Assembly (NCBI GenBank): GCA_958450365.1
Contig: CAUEEP010000928.1
Location: 127,501 to 191,500 of the forward strand
Reading direction: 5' to 3'
Source of the DNA: Mesorhabditis belari
Lineage: Eukaryota; Nematoda; Chromadorea; Rhabditida; Rhabditidae
Length of the DNA: 64,000 nucleotides
Part shown: one piece after another, positions 46,801 through 58,565 of the stretch
Layout: every line of letters starts with the position of its first letter
How positions within the stretch are numbered: the stretch's first letter is position 1
Notes under the pieces: generated by a model
Databases searched by the model: none
Seen by the model: the letters and a program-made list of their open reading frames with translations, nothing else
What the model was told of the DNA's origin: nothing
Program-made: the position numbers and the translations under genes

Positions 46801-47596
46801 AGAGTCAATTCTTAGTTTACAACCGAATACCTATTGGGCCAATCCATATAAAGCTTTCTCCACCAGAGCAGCTATGTGATTTCTGTTTGCTTAGAATGAA
46901 AAGTTAAAACATGAACTTTTTTTTTGACATAAAATGATAGAGAAACTTTTCGATCATTCGAGTCAACTCAACTTTTATCTTCCTTTAAGCCAAAGTTCTA
47001 TTAGCTCGATATTTTTTAATCAACATGATTCTATTCAAAGATTTTTCAGTAAATTTTTATGGTTTTTGATTACAGATCTTTCAATTCAATATGTTTTTTG
47101 AGTTTTAAAAATAATTTGAAACGATAAAGCCTGGGATTTCCTAATGAATTAGCTTTTTATTGAAAGCGGCCATGAAAATGATGATTGCTTGGAATAGTTT
47201 CTTCCACAGTTGAAATCTTTAGTCAAAAAGCTGATTATTACATAACTTCTCACTAGCAACAAATCATAAAAGAACTTTTTGAAAGTTGGTTGGGGAAATC
47301 TGGAAAAATTTTAAACATTTCATATGCATTGACCCATGATCTTTCCCTTCTCTGAACTGACATGTCCATCGGGTGCTTCAATGATCGATGCCACTCCACC
47401 TCTCCACCTCTCCCCATATTCGACAAAAGTCAATCGAAATCCATTCAATAAACCGATATTGTGAAAAATTGCGCCTTTATTCTGAAGAATAACATATTTT
47501 TATCAAAATTCACTCACAAACCTGAATTCGAATTCTTTCCTGCAAAAGATTACTCCCAAAAGCGAAATAATAGAAGAAATTTTTGTTGACCACCAT
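43890..47596 (-). CDS. GGCT: Gamma-glutamylcyclotransferase
   Basis: ATG at 47596, TAA at 43890-43892. Six exons: MVVNKNFFYYFAFGSNLLQE (47596-47519; YFAFGSNL is the family's substrate-binding start), AIFHNIGLLNGFRLTF and GERWRGGVASIIEA (about 47477-47340), VWGCVWKVPFEFSDELDRQE (about 44848-44768), IESNGETIICRTYQYNG, HELPEDYLKKLEAIPDNG, and the final IGRVNVEVEAIKHMQIDL. The Glu in ELDRQE is the expected general acid/base (human DEQEG). The enzyme releases 5-oxoproline from gamma-glutamyl peptides in glutathione turnover in the cytosol. The 2.5 kb intron 2 is filled with inverted repeats and the last intron carries a MITE. Confidence 0.92.
44160..44359. mobile_element. 200-bp MITE in the last GGCT intron
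   Basis: The left end TTCATTTTTCAGTGTGACTG followed by TCAATAGGTGTACAACGG is mirrored at the right end (read inward TTCATTTTTCGGTGTGATTT followed by TCAATAAGTGTACAACGG). Arms are about 65 bp and continue into AAAAACGAGATTT. Confidence 0.82.
45544..46771. mobile_element. 1.2-kb inverted-repeat element in a GGCT intron
   Basis: Arms of about 270 bp (45544-45816 and 46487-46771) are inverse copies; for example GTTATTCGGCGATTAGCGAC pairs with GTCGCTAATCGCCGAGTAAC. The interior has a direct repeat GCAAAACCATACGCCACCCC at about 46255 and 46428. Outside the right arm a short stretch (AATTTAAGAAAGAGTCAATT) repeats part of the arm, and CTCCACCAGAGCAGCTAT occurs at both about 44938 and 46858. No transposase. 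Confidence 0.75.
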
Positions 47597-48026
47597 TTTA
47601 TGATTATTTCTGAGAATGAATAAATTTCAGTAGATGAAAATGTATTCAATTTAAATGTTTCAAATTGAGATCAGAAGAGAAAAAAAAGGCGGAAGTGGAT
47701 GGGGGAGATGGACGAGACAATCCTATAGACATGGAGGGGAAAGAAAGAGAAGAAAGGTGAAGGAAAGAGGAGAAAGAGGCGAACGCTTCAATTATAGAGT
47801 ACAAAAGAGAAAAGAAGTAGACAAATACTGTACATAAAACACGTGTTCTGAAATGGAAATTGGTTTGCCAAATTTTTGCAAACCTATCAAAAGTTGAGTC
47901 AAAGAAAACTCTTTCTCTGTTAGCTTCCTATCAAAGGGCTTTCATTTTTGGCTTGGTATCTTATCCAAAACCAATGTCTGCTTTTCTCGGACTTTTTTCT
48001 CAGAGTCATCTGCCAAATCTTATATT

Positions 48027-49061
48027 AGGTTGAGTACCAATCCTTGATAACACTTTTAGTTTTTGTTTCGTCAAAGAGCAAAGAGATTTTTATAAATTTT
48101 TACTATGATAAGCAGACACGCATTGCCTAGCTTTGGGCAAAGTTTTATCCTTATCTAATGGCTGGGCTTCAAGCAGGAAGCTTTTCTTTGCAAACAGTTG
48201 ATTTCGACTCTTTGATCTTCTGTAAACCTGATTTTTCTCCTGCTCCTAAACATTTTCAGCCAAAAGTTGGCAATTTGAAGTAGATACTTTGAAGAAGATA
48301 ATTTCAATAATCAAGTAGCTTTTCGAGCAACTTTGATAGCATTTCAAATTATGAAAAAGCTGTTCGAAACTGGAAAAAAGTGAATTTTGAAATATCTAAA
48401 GGTCGTGTGATAATGTTGGCGATTTTACGCCGAATATCTTATTTAGGTGTTGGTAAAGTGTACTGGTAAAAAAGTTTCTGGATTGGATTTTTTTCTATAA
48501 AAAATTTTCTAGAGAGTCTTTTTTTTTGCGAGTCAATTTTTTCGCTCTTTTGTTCATAGCTCAACTTTCATTCATCAAAACAGGATAAAAACTTGCTGCC
48601 TAATAGACAATTGAATACTAACAATTTTTCAAAAGTTTCAGAAAAACACACAGTTCAGTCTTTGAGAAATCTCAAAAACTCTTGTTGAGCGATGTGGCCT
48701 AGATCAGAATCGACTGGTTTCAAAGAAAAGCTTCCCGCTTGGAGCCCAGCCATTAGATCGAGATGAAACTTTGTTTTGTTTATGTTTTTATTCAAATTAT
48801 TTTCTTCAAAGTCTCTACTTCACATTGCCAACTTTTGGCTGCAAATTTTTCGGGATAGCAGGAGAATCAGGTTTACAGAAGATCAAAGAGTCGAAATCAA
48901 CTGTTTGCAAAGAAAAGCTTCCTGCTTGAAGCCCAGCCATTAGATAAGGATAAAACTTTGCCCAAAGCTAGACAACGCGTGTCTAATTATCACATCAAAA
49001 ATTTATAAAAACCCCTTTACTCTTTGATGAAACAAAAAGTGTTATCAAGAATACTCAACCT
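48027..49061. mobile_element. 1.0-kb foldback element
   Basis: Arms of about 280 bp (48027-48300 and 48790-49061) are inverse copies. Pairs include CAAAGAAAAGCTTCCTGCTT with AAGCAGGAAGCTTTTCTTTG, and AGGTTGAGTA...TATCAAG with its inverse at the right end. A third partial copy of the arm (AAAGAAAAGCTTCCCGCTTG) lies inside at about 48720-48780. It has no coding capacity and lies between the divergent GGCT and GPI-protein genes. Confidence 0.82.
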
Positions 49062-49224
49062 TTCGTTTAGCTAGCCTTTCAACAACCGCAAGTTCGATTT
49101 AAACATTGTCATAACTTTTCCTGGTTTCTTGAATGTACAGGAAACATTTCGTCACTACAGAAAAAAGGCAATTGGATGGGTATGCCCGTGGATTCCTCAG
49201 GGAGGTGAGAGGGATGGGGGCACA

Positions 49225-49400
49225 ATGGATGTGCTCCCTTTCTCCCATCCCTATCACCCCTCCCCTCCCCTTCCCCGTCCCATTCTTGGCTTTTCTCCTT
49301 TTCCCATCCTTTTTTGGTTGGGATCCCTTTGAGATTCGCCTTCTCTCCTCTCCCCTTCCCCTTCTCCTTATCCTCTCCCATCCTCCATTGCCATTCTCAG
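49225..49400. other. Polypyrimidine-rich tract upstream of the GPI-protein gene
   Basis: About 175 bp on the + strand dominated by C and T (CCCTCCCCTTCCCCGTCC, CTCTCCCCTTCCCCTTCTCC), ending about 50 bp before the likely ATG. It may be promoter-proximal; open frames across it are products of the biased composition. The remaining intergenic DNA (47597-48026 and 49062-49224) shows nothing recognisable. Confidence 0.6.
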
Positions 49401-49450
49401 TTGGTCCTCCTCTCCTCTGTCAATTCTCGTCCCTTTTTTATTCTCTTTGC

Positions 49451-52400
49451 ATGCAATGGCTCACCATGCTTTATTTCTATCACAGATCACTGAATATTAA
49501 CCCCTTCACTCCAACAATCCTTTCATTTTTTGTCTTCAATTCTTTATTGCAAATCGGCGATGGTGAGTTCATTCTCATTTTTACCGATGACAGAAATCAA
49601 TTCTTTATATTTTTCTTTTAATTTTTAAAATTTCCTCTATCACATCTCGACTTTTCAATCAATAAGCACAATTCTGATCGTAAAAAGAGTTCCATTTTTG
49701 GCCGGAAATGTCCTTGAGAGAAAAATGAGAGAGAAAAGATAACAAAAAGAAAATATCTAGTCAAATAACTCAATCACCAAAACTATAATTAAATACTTTG
49801 AAAGAAAAGATTAAACTAAATATCCAATTGTATATCTCTTCAGTATTTTTGCTTTTTTCTTCTGGGCTTAATAATTTATTCATGCTCTTTTTATGGGGCT
49901 CATTTTGGTGAATGAAAGGAGAACAAAAATGGGGGAATGAGAGGGGTAAAAAAAGAGGAAAAGGAAAAAGATTGGATAATGTTTTGCTTGAAATATATTT
50001 TAAAAGTCTTATTTAGGTCTTTGCTCGATCCCGTGGACAAGTCATTGGTGGCACGGAGAAAGACAGGTTAGCAATTCACAAAGCAATTCTCAAAGCAATT
50101 CTCAAAGCAATTCTCAAAGCAATTCTCAAATTTTGCAAGAATTTATGAATAGATTGTAAGCTACTTATTCTAATAGAATACTTTATTTTAATAAGAAAAC
50201 ACAAATGATTTATTTTAGATTTTGATCTCCGATAATCACTGGTCCCATTTTGGAGAATGTGTTCAAAAAAACGATGATCACTTTTTCTTATTCAAAAGTA
50301 ATATGTAAGTCGCTTTTGGGTATTCAATTAAACAAACATTTAAATGCAAATTTTACCAAATTTTCGTGTAATTTTCAGCCCATTTTTCAGCTCTCGTCTC
50401 ACATGTTTTCGATGCGTTTTCCCATCACTTGTCCACGAGAATGTTCTACAATATAAAACAAGTAAAAATTCGGAGAAAAACATCATCAAATCATGCTAAT
50501 TCCATGAAATTTTTACATTTTCTAGTTTATCACGAAAAATCTCTCGATTTTGAGCTAATCCTTGAAATCTTTCATCTGAAACTCCTCCTGGAACTCTCTT
50601 CTCCATCAAATCTCCAACAAAAAAATCTTTCTTTATTTCTCTTTAAAAAAAGAACAAAGTCTTTTTTTTCTTCTTTTAAGCTTTCTCCCAAAAAGATCCC
50701 TTTATTTTCCGGCCGTTTTAGTGTCGTTATCCAACTTTGGACCAACAAAAAAAGAGCTGAGCTCTACGGCTCCAATTTCCTTTCTTTCCCCATTTTTTTC
50801 TCAATTTTCTTTCAACAAAAAATTCTCCACACAAAAATCCGGGCCACAATTTCAGTTTTATTCTATTTTACTCCACAGAGAAAAGACACGAGAATTTGTG
50901 AAAAATAAAGAATAAAAAAGGAAAAATAAACATTATAAAGAAAAAGATTAACTTCATTCATTCATTCATTCATTTAGACTCTAAATTTCACTATAGGTTA
51001 AAGGAAATAAATCCAATTTTTAAATCAACAAAAAAAACTTTGCAAAAATTTCAGCGAAATGCATTTCGGATCGAGAAATGTCACTGGAGAAATGCCGAGA
51101 AAAATTGAGTGGAGATGCGCCGATGGAGACCTTGTTTAGAGGTCAAGTTCCAATGGGGGAAACATTCATTTGACGGGAAAAGGCACAAGAATTCCACTTC
51201 TGATTTCCTTTTCAACTCGAATCTCAAAAATTTTAGTTGACGGGAAAGCGGAGAAATGTCCCCTTTCAACTCCACTCAATTTCACATATCAGAATGCACA
51301 AGGGATTTGTGCATCGAGGACATCCAGTAAAAATTATTGCTTTTTTTAAAAAAGAATTTATTTGAAACTCTCTGTTAATTATCTAGTTTTACAATATTTC
51401 TTTTAGATATTCAAAAATGTGTGAACGAGAAACGATTGAAAATCCAATACGAGGCTTGTCCTGAACTGCCAAATACGGAAGCGGCAGGTGAGAAGAGGAA
51501 ATTTTAATTGACTTCTGAATGATATTCAAATCAAATATTTAATACTATGGTGCTATTTTAAGAAATAAAAGCTAAAGATTGACGTCATTTCTTTTGAAAA
51601 GAAGTCTTTTGGTTGTTTGGAGGGAATGTAATCGTAAAAAAGGATGTAATCACATTTGGGGATTTCTTTCTAGTAGCTTTCAAATGATTGAGGATTTCAA
51701 AAAAAACTAAGAATGAAATAGGTCTTTATTTAAAAGATTACGATCGTTTTCTTAAAGGATACTCATTTCAGTTTATTTATTTATTGCTTTACAAATCCTT
51801 TTACATTATCCAATACTTATTTCAGCATCAATTATCCAAAGCCAACCTTTCACAAAATCGGCGACATCTTTTTGAAAAGAAGTCTTTTGGTTGTTTGAAG
51901 GGAATGTAATCGTAAAAAAGGATGTAATCACATTTGGGGATTTCTTTCTAGTAGCTTTCAAATGATTGAGAATTTCAAAAAAGACTAAGAATGAAATAGG
52001 TCTTTATTTTCTTATAGCTTACAACAGCTTACAACAGCTTACATTTTTTAAGGAATTGAGATCGAATGTATCGGTTGGTGGGAAAGTTTGGGATGGAAAT
52101 TCCTGGCCTCTCGTCTCATACAATCAGCCAAAAAGAAAGCTTCTCATCGATGCATTGTAAGTGATTGATAGACGATAACGTTGGTTAGAATCTATTTTAT
52201 TGATTTAATCTTTAGATTCTTGACGGTGACAACTCAAAAGGTCGTTTGGGAATCTCGGCTGATTCGAGCTGTCACGAATTGACTCATCTAAGTGCCGCAT
52301 CAACACTTATCTCATATCGAATTGGTAAAAAAAACGCTAATAAATGATATTTTTAAGAAATTCAGATACGGAACTTGTCTCGAATTGTGATTTCCCGGAA

Positions 52401-53849
52401 CAATTTGATAAAATGGATTGGATTGCAGCAAGTACAACACATAAACATCAATTTAGAGGAGGTTTGCTTGAGAAAACAAATGCTCATTCTGAAAAGCTTT
52501 TTTCTTTTGCAGGTGAATGGACATCATCTCATTCATCGAAAAGACATTCACAAAGATTGTGTCTCACCGAAACAGCACAAAGCTCTCGATCAATGGAAAT
52601 GTTGGGAAATGACAATGAGCCGATCAATCAAATCATTCGTTTCTTTCGTGTTCATGTCACTGATGGATGCACTGTCGGGTATCAATGTGTTAAAGTAATT
52701 TGGAAAAATGGTAAATCAAATCTCACATTGATTTGTGCAGATGACTGAAATCCTTTCAACGGTGATTCAAATCGAATTCGGAATCGTTTCACCGAATGAG
52801 TTTGAATCGTGCGGAGAAGAAATGATTGTGATACAAAGAGAGACAATTGTACACCACAAAGCACAGGTAGGCAGCGAGAGAAAAACAGGAAGAAAGAGCA
52901 CGTCATTCAGACAAATTGTCCATCTCGTGGTCTTCATTTTATTCCATCTTGTTCATTTCCCGTTTTCGAATCAGGTTGCACGAATCGACAACACTTTCAT
53001 CTGCGAAAGACATGTCAACAAGAAAGTGGTTGGTGAAATTGAATGAATGAAGGTATTTCTCTGCTCAGTTTTTCTCATACGTGTTTTCTAAAACGTGTTC
53101 ATCTTCAGAAACTACCGTAATTTTGATTCAAGCTTGTCGGGAACAAGAAACCCATCAAGAAAAACTATTCCATATATCCAAACATTCCATTAAAAGCCGA
53201 AGATGGCTCCAGATCAAGGCTAACTGAAAGCGGTACTAAGGGGGCACTTTTTTTTCCTCAAAACCACTTTCTCTGGGGTAGTTTTATGCGTAGATTTCAA
53301 AAAACAAAACTAGAGCTTGGAAAAAGGCACTTTAACCCGAGTTTCGGGGCTTCAAAGTACCCCCTATCTTAGTACCCTGAAAGCCATTGCCTTTAACTTG
53401 ACCTTGGTTTTTGGCCTTTTTTGCCAACCCTGGTCTTGTACTCTTTTAAATTACAAATTTCATTTCAGAAAAGATCACTTGTTTGGCCACATGGATGGAG
53501 GGAAATCAAGTGTTCCTTCTCGCAAAACAAAATCATCATTCAATACAATGCTTGGTAAGAGAAATTCTTTAAAGCAATCTCTTCCTCCATTTCAGTTATT
53601 GACGGGTACTCGTGTCCGCTCATTTCCCCTCACTCCTTGTCATTCTCAATCCATTCAATTCACCCATCCAGCTCTCGATTTCACCACCACTAATGCGGGT
53701 ATGATTTTAGATATTTTTAGCAGATTTGATCCCTTTTTGTTTCAGAAACTTGTACGACCGGTCTCTTTGCCGGTTTCCTCTCCTCATCATTCACCGCCAT
53801 TCCTTTCAAAACTTTCACATTTTTGATTTTCTTCATGTTTTTGTTGTAA
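49451..53849 (+). CDS. Secreted Cys-rich, GPI-anchored-type protein with two repeated modules
   Basis: About 16 exons with consistent phases. Exon 1 (ATG 49451 or 49466) has a hydrophobic segment (PTILSFFVFNSLLQIGDG). Module 1: DGLCSIPWTSHWWHGERQ (50017-50066), ILISDNHWSHFGECVQ, CFRCVFPSLVHENVLQYKT, CISDREMSLEKCREKL, CPLSTPLNFTYQNAQGICAS, IEIECIGWWESLGWKFLA, GRLGISADSSCHEL. Module 2: NCDFPEQFDKMDWIAAS, RVHVTDGCTVGYQCVK, TNCPSRGLHFIPSCSFPV, ITCLATWMEGNQVFLLA, then NAETCTTGLFA. The end is a hydrophobic tail without a basic stop (FKTFTFLIFFMFLL), typical of a GPI signal. The alternation of CxxPxxxxxxW, FECLATWMEGN-like and SxDSxC blocks recalls uncharacterised insect/nematode proteins annotated with DUF7042-7045; that name is from memory. 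Function unknown. Confidence 0.85.
50071..50130. repeat. 12-bp tandem repeat GCAATTCTCAAA x5
   Basis: Five units (the first GCAATTCACAAA) start 4 bp after the donor site of the exon ending at 50066. It is intronic in the GPI-protein gene. Confidence 0.9.
51590..52010. repeat. 143-bp direct repeats flanking a captured acyl-CoA-synthetase fragment
   Basis: The unit TTTTGAAAAGAAGTCTTTTG ... GAAATAGGTCTTTATTT occurs at about 51590-51735 and again at about 51868-52010, nearly identical. The segment between (51731-51867) is a copy of 54297-54443 in the neighbouring acyl-CoA synthetase gene, including 21 bp of exon (reverse strand DVADFVK) and its adjoining intron. It lies in an intron of the GPI-protein gene. 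Confidence 0.88.
53215..53397. mobile_element. Small MITE in an intron of the GPI-protein gene
   Basis: GGTACTAAGGGGGCACTTTT (about 53232) is mirrored by AAAGTACCCCCTATCTTAGT followed by ACC (53355-53378), with flanking CTGAAAGC.. / ..GAAAGCC also inverted. No coding capacity. Confidence 0.55.
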
Positions 53850-54059
53850 AGATTTTTGCTTTCTGTCATAAACACGGGTTTTCTTTGATCTCAACTCTCG
53901 GTGTCATTTAATAAATTGACTTAAGATAAAGTTTTATTAGCCCAGCTCTATCCTCTATCCATTCCCAACACTAATCATTGAAAAAGATTCATTAAATGTA
54001 TCATTTTTGTTATTCTATAAAATCGCGAAGAGCTTTTCTATATTTTCGAAGTGAATTTT

Positions 54060-57000
54060 CTATATTTTCGACTTGTTTGCAGCTCGATCCCTGAGGAAAC
54101 GACGAAGAATTTTGCCTGCAGCCGATTTTGGGATTTCATCGATGAATTCAACTCCGCCTTTCAATTGTTTATAAGAAGAAACACGATCTGAAAATGAGAA
54201 CGGAAATTAAATTCGAAAAATGCTTAAAATATTAGAGACTTATCCAGTTGATCAGTATTCCAGTATTGATTAATTGATTTCTTTTGCTAAATAAATCAAA
54301 AGATTGCGATCGTTTTCTTAAAGCATATTCATTTCAGTTTATTGGTAACTTAATTTAACATCTTTTACAAATCCTTTTACATTATCCAATACTTATTTCA
54401 GCATCAATTATCCAAAGCCAACCTTTCACAAAATCGGCGACATCCTGTTGAGTGAGTGTCTCATCATCTCTCACAACATATGCTCTTGGTAGTTCTCCTG
54501 ATCGCTTATCCGGGATTCCAATCACAGCACAATCACGAATCTTCGGATGAGATAGGAGAAGATCTTCGAGTTCAGCTGGTGGAACCTGTGAAATGCTAAA
54601 ATGTTAGACCAATTCCTCTCGTTTACCTGTAATCCTTTAACCTTAATAAGCTCTTTCAAACGATCAACAATATAGAGATTTCCCTCTTCATCCACATAAC
54701 CGATATCCCCTAAAGTACTTTTTCGATACTTTTTCCATACTCAAATCTCTCGCTTAAACACTTCATTTCCACAAAGAAACCTGTATGCAGCCATCCATTT
54801 TGAATGGTTTCTTTCGTTGCCTGTTCCCTTCCGAGATATCCCATCATCACTGTGGGTCCCTAGATATCAAATTTGATATTTCAGATTGACATAAAGCTTT
54901 AAAATCTTTAAAATTATCTTAAAATCCTTGATCAAAAATCCCATCCAAAAATCCATTCCCTTAAAACCCTTAATCATAATACCTTGATCAAAAGTTCGCC
55001 TCGTTCACCGGTGTTGCAAATCTTGCCCGTTACTGGATCAACAATCTGAAAAGAGATAATTGAATTTTTAAATTGATCTAGATTTTCTCGAAATGAATCT
55101 CCAGCTTTGACCTTCATTTCATTATTTGCAGTGAGATGTCCAGTTGCGCCGAATTTCTGCTTTTTCGTCAAATCGGGAAAATGAGAAGCGAGCGAGATTT
55201 CCGTCATACCGTAACCTGAAATATCAAGATATTAGATCTATCAAACTTTTATCCAAACTTCTACCTTGAACAATATATTTGACATGGGGAAATCGTCTTT
55301 GCACCTCTTCACAAATATCTTTTCCCGCCGGAGCAGCGCCTGAACGATTCGAGAAATCAAAATTAAATTGAGTTATGGATTCCATATTGATATGGATTCC
55401 ATATCAATATTAAAATGAGATAATATTGTTTGCCTGATAGAATCATTTTCAAAGACGAAAGATCGTATTTCCCAGCAGTCGGATGCTTTCCCATGAAAAC
55501 CAAAATTGGAGGAACAAGAGAAATTGAACGAATCTAAAGGATCATTGTTTTAGATTGAAATTTGAAATTTGAAATATTTTGAGAGCTTTCAAACCTTAAA
55601 ATCTTGAATAGCTTTACAGAAAACGTCGGGATCAAAATGTGAATGAATGATACCGGTCGCTTTATAATAAAGAGTCGACACCTGCAATCATTCAATAAAA
55701 ATTTCATTTCATTAAATTTTAAATAAGCTTTTGGTTTAATTTCCAAAACAAACCATGATTGCAAAACCAAAAATGTGATAAAATGGGAGAAAAAGATTGT
55801 AATTCTCTTTCTCATCGTCCCATTTTGGATCGAGAACCGTCATGAGACGAGTACGGTTGTGACTAAAACATTCGTTTTTATCGTTTAAAGCCTTCAAGAC
55901 ACGAACATTGCATAGATTTGAAGCATTGTGCCAAAATTTCGATGTGAAATCATGACTCCTTTCGGTGATCCCGTTGTTCCACTAAATTTTCCCCAAGAAA
56001 TTCATTCGAAATTTTCACCGAGAAAACCTCGAATACGGTAATAGCATGATGTCTTTATCCAAATCGACAACAACATCTTTGAGACAGCTTTGTGCAGGAG
56101 TGTTCACCACAAAATCCCATGTAAATATATTTGCTGGAAGGGCTTTTGTGGATCCTTTCTTTCGAACAACAATTATTGTCTAAAAACCTTTCAAATCAGT
56201 CTTTTTTTCCATTCAAAACCTTAATGAGAGGACATTTCGCAGCGGCAATCATCACTTTGTCGAGAGTTTCTTCTTGTGTGATCACAAGTGAAGCACGAGA
56301 ATCCATGAATTGTCTCTCCAATTCATCTACAATCAACACTTTTTATAGAGATACAGAGAGATTACATACAGGAAGTAGTACCGTATTCCTTGAAACCTTA
56401 TAACAACTCTATAGTACTGTAGTACTTGTCTCTATAGTACTGTAGTATCTACGTACTTGAGCCAATTTCTCGAATGAGGCGCTCTCCTGGTCGATGATGG
56501 TGACCCGACTGTTCGACTGATTGGGCAAAATTGCCCGAATAACTTTGTAGGAAACTAGTTGTCGCACGCTTCATTTATTTCAAGTGTTATATAGAGAATT
56601 GTAGCCCTTAGTCTTGACTACATTTATCTACTAAAAACTACTTCCCAATCGGATTTATACAACTCATTTAACAAACCCTTCAATGAGCACTGATCCCTGT
56701 CCAGTGTGTTGCCATTTTTGACGATTTAGTTTTACATAAAATATTATTCGAAAAAGCTTTTGTCAATATTTATTTTATGGAGAAATATCATTTAACACCA
56801 TTAATAATATTAAAGATAACTTTCAACTGTTTTAGCTAATCTGCTATAACCAAAATCAATTTGGTGACTAGCTTCTTTGAAGACGCAGGGAAAAAGGTGA
56901 AATTTGATCATTTTTCGAAATTTAACTCACATGAGTATCTCGTTATATTAGCTGTTATAGCGCTATGAAATTTTTGGAAATTATTCCTTAAACAAAATGC

Positions 57001-57746
57001 ACACAAAGTTTACTCGATAAAGTCCTTTTTAGATCAAATTTTTATATAGAAAATTGTCAATAGGGATCGCTCCGGATAGGGATCGACTTGTGCTCATTGA
57101 AGGACTTTTTAAATGAGTTGCATAAATCCGATTGAGAAGTTTTTAGTAGACAAATGTAGTCAAGATTAAGGGCTACAAATCTCTATATAACACTTGACAC
57201 TTTGAAATAATTGAAGCGTGCGACAACTACTTTTTCAAAATGTTGTCCGGATAATTTTGCCCAATCCTGTAGATAGTATAAAAGTCGATTTCTCAACTTA
57301 CAATCCGTGAAAAGTGCGCTCGCTCCCGATGCAGCTCCACCTCTTTTCATTACAGCCAAATAAAAAGCCGCCCATTGCCAACAATTCGACATCACAACGG
57401 CTGCCTGAATATTTTTTCGATTCGAAAATTTCTTTATCTTTTATGGATAACACTTTTTTAAATTTTTAAGTTTACCGTTTGTTTGGTGAAATCCCTTTGA
57501 TGCAAAAAAGTTACAATCGAGTCGATAACGGTGAGAAGTTGAGAATATGAAATGGATTCGGATCGATCAAAAGCATTGATCTGCAAATTGATTTTCGTGA
57601 TTTTCTTTACAATTCACTTCATTATTACTTACAAATGCTGGCTTATTTGGTTGCCTTTTGGCGACATCACGAACACTCGTGAGAATTGTTTCGTGAACAG
57701 GTTCGACACTTAATGGAACATCGGGATATGAGGATTTGTAGATCAT
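54060..57746 (-). CDS. 4-coumarate-CoA-ligase-like acyl-CoA synthetase, peroxisomal type
   Basis: ATG at 57746 after a TTGTAG acceptor; stop TAG at 54060-54062. ANL superfamily: [18 protein letters not shown] (about 57380), the AMP/ATP loop [14 protein letters not shown] (about 55940-55983), [37 protein letters not shown] (about 55210), [20 protein letters not shown] (about 54710), [16 protein letters not shown], and the C-terminal [17 protein letters not shown] with its catalytic Lys. All key motifs are present. The chain ends NKSKI; Ser-Lys-Ile is a known variant PTS1, so the enzyme probably works in peroxisomes activating a carboxylic or fatty acid. A 750-bp transposable element sits in the second visible intron, and part of another intron was copied into the neighbouring gene. 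Confidence 0.95.
56520..57266. mobile_element. 747-bp TIR element in the acyl-CoA-synthetase gene
   Basis: The left arm starts ATTGGGCAAAATTGCCCGAA and the right arm, read inward, GATTGGGCAAAATTATCCGG. Arms of about 190 bp share ACTAGTTGTCGCACGCTTCA-type and ATCGGATTTATACAACTCAT-type blocks in inverse. The interior has no transposase frame. Confidence 0.82.
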
Positions 57747-58565
57747 TCTTGAATCCCTACAAGAAATGGGTACTTATATCCACGCACAGAGCTATATCGA
57801 ATGTGAACTTGAAAAATGAAAACTTCGAAATGTTTTCTCTTTTAACTGAGATTCGTTAAACTTTCCCGAAATTGATAAGAGCGGTCAAATATGGATTTTA
57901 TCAGATAGGGAAAGAGAAAAAAAGTGGAGAATGAAGGAGGAAAGTTTTGGAAATGTGGAGATGATTTAGAGGAATCAGGAATAAGGCAAACCTAAGGAAT
58001 CTAGTGTATTGAAGAAATGCATCACATACTGGCCAGGGCTATTTAGTCAAAAAGATCAGAAAGATCAGAAAGATCAGAAAGGGTAATACCATTTGATGGC
58101 TGATTACGGCTTAAGATTATCATTTAATCACTTTCTTAGAGCATACTTTTTAATAGAAAATGCTAATAATAGAAATTTATAATAGAAACAGTAAAGATTA
58201 AAATGATTAAACGATTTTCGAAAGTTGAATGATGCATGCATCTCAATTGAAGGCAACGAGAGTAAAACGCAAAACTCGTAGTAAGCTAAAGTCGCTGAAT
58301 GTAATCGCATTGATTTGAAATAATTGAATTGAATGAATGACTGAGTGATGAACGAACAGAGTACAGGCTACATCACCAATCTTTCCCCCAATCATTTCCC
58401 CTTTTTTCGCCCATTCCAAATTGATAATCTCTCCTTGAAGGTCACTAACAAAAAAAATCCTTAAAAAGATCAAAATTCTTGCGATTTCCCACTCATAAAT
58501 GACTTGTAATTGATAGGAAATGGTTCAATGTTTGTAAAAAAAATTTATAAATCAAAAAAGTTTCA
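57747..58565. other. Intergenic between the CRAL-TRIO/GOLD and acyl-CoA-synthetase genes
   Basis: No supported gene. A triple AGATCAGAA repeat lies at about 58048-58080. The frame at 58370-58480 (DLQGEIINLEWAKKGEMIGG) has no flanking splice support. It contains the acyl-CoA-synthetase promoter. Confidence 0.5.

Noticed and set aside
49133..49621. 162-codon open frame
   Set aside because: The first part is a product of the polypyrimidine tract; only its end (from 49451) is kept as exon 1 of the GPI-protein gene.
50429..50908. 159-codon open frame on the + strand
   Set aside because: It lies in an intron of the GPI-protein gene: the exon before (ending ..ENVLQYKT) joins in phase to CISDREMSLEKC at 51057. 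The frame is Lys/Phe/Ser-biased as expected of AT-rich non-coding DNA.
58243..58473. Frame DLQGEIINLEWAKKGEMIGG downstream of the CRAL-TRIO/GOLD gene
   Set aside because: The GOLD gene ends cleanly at 58566 in phase, and no acceptor/donor pair links this stretch.
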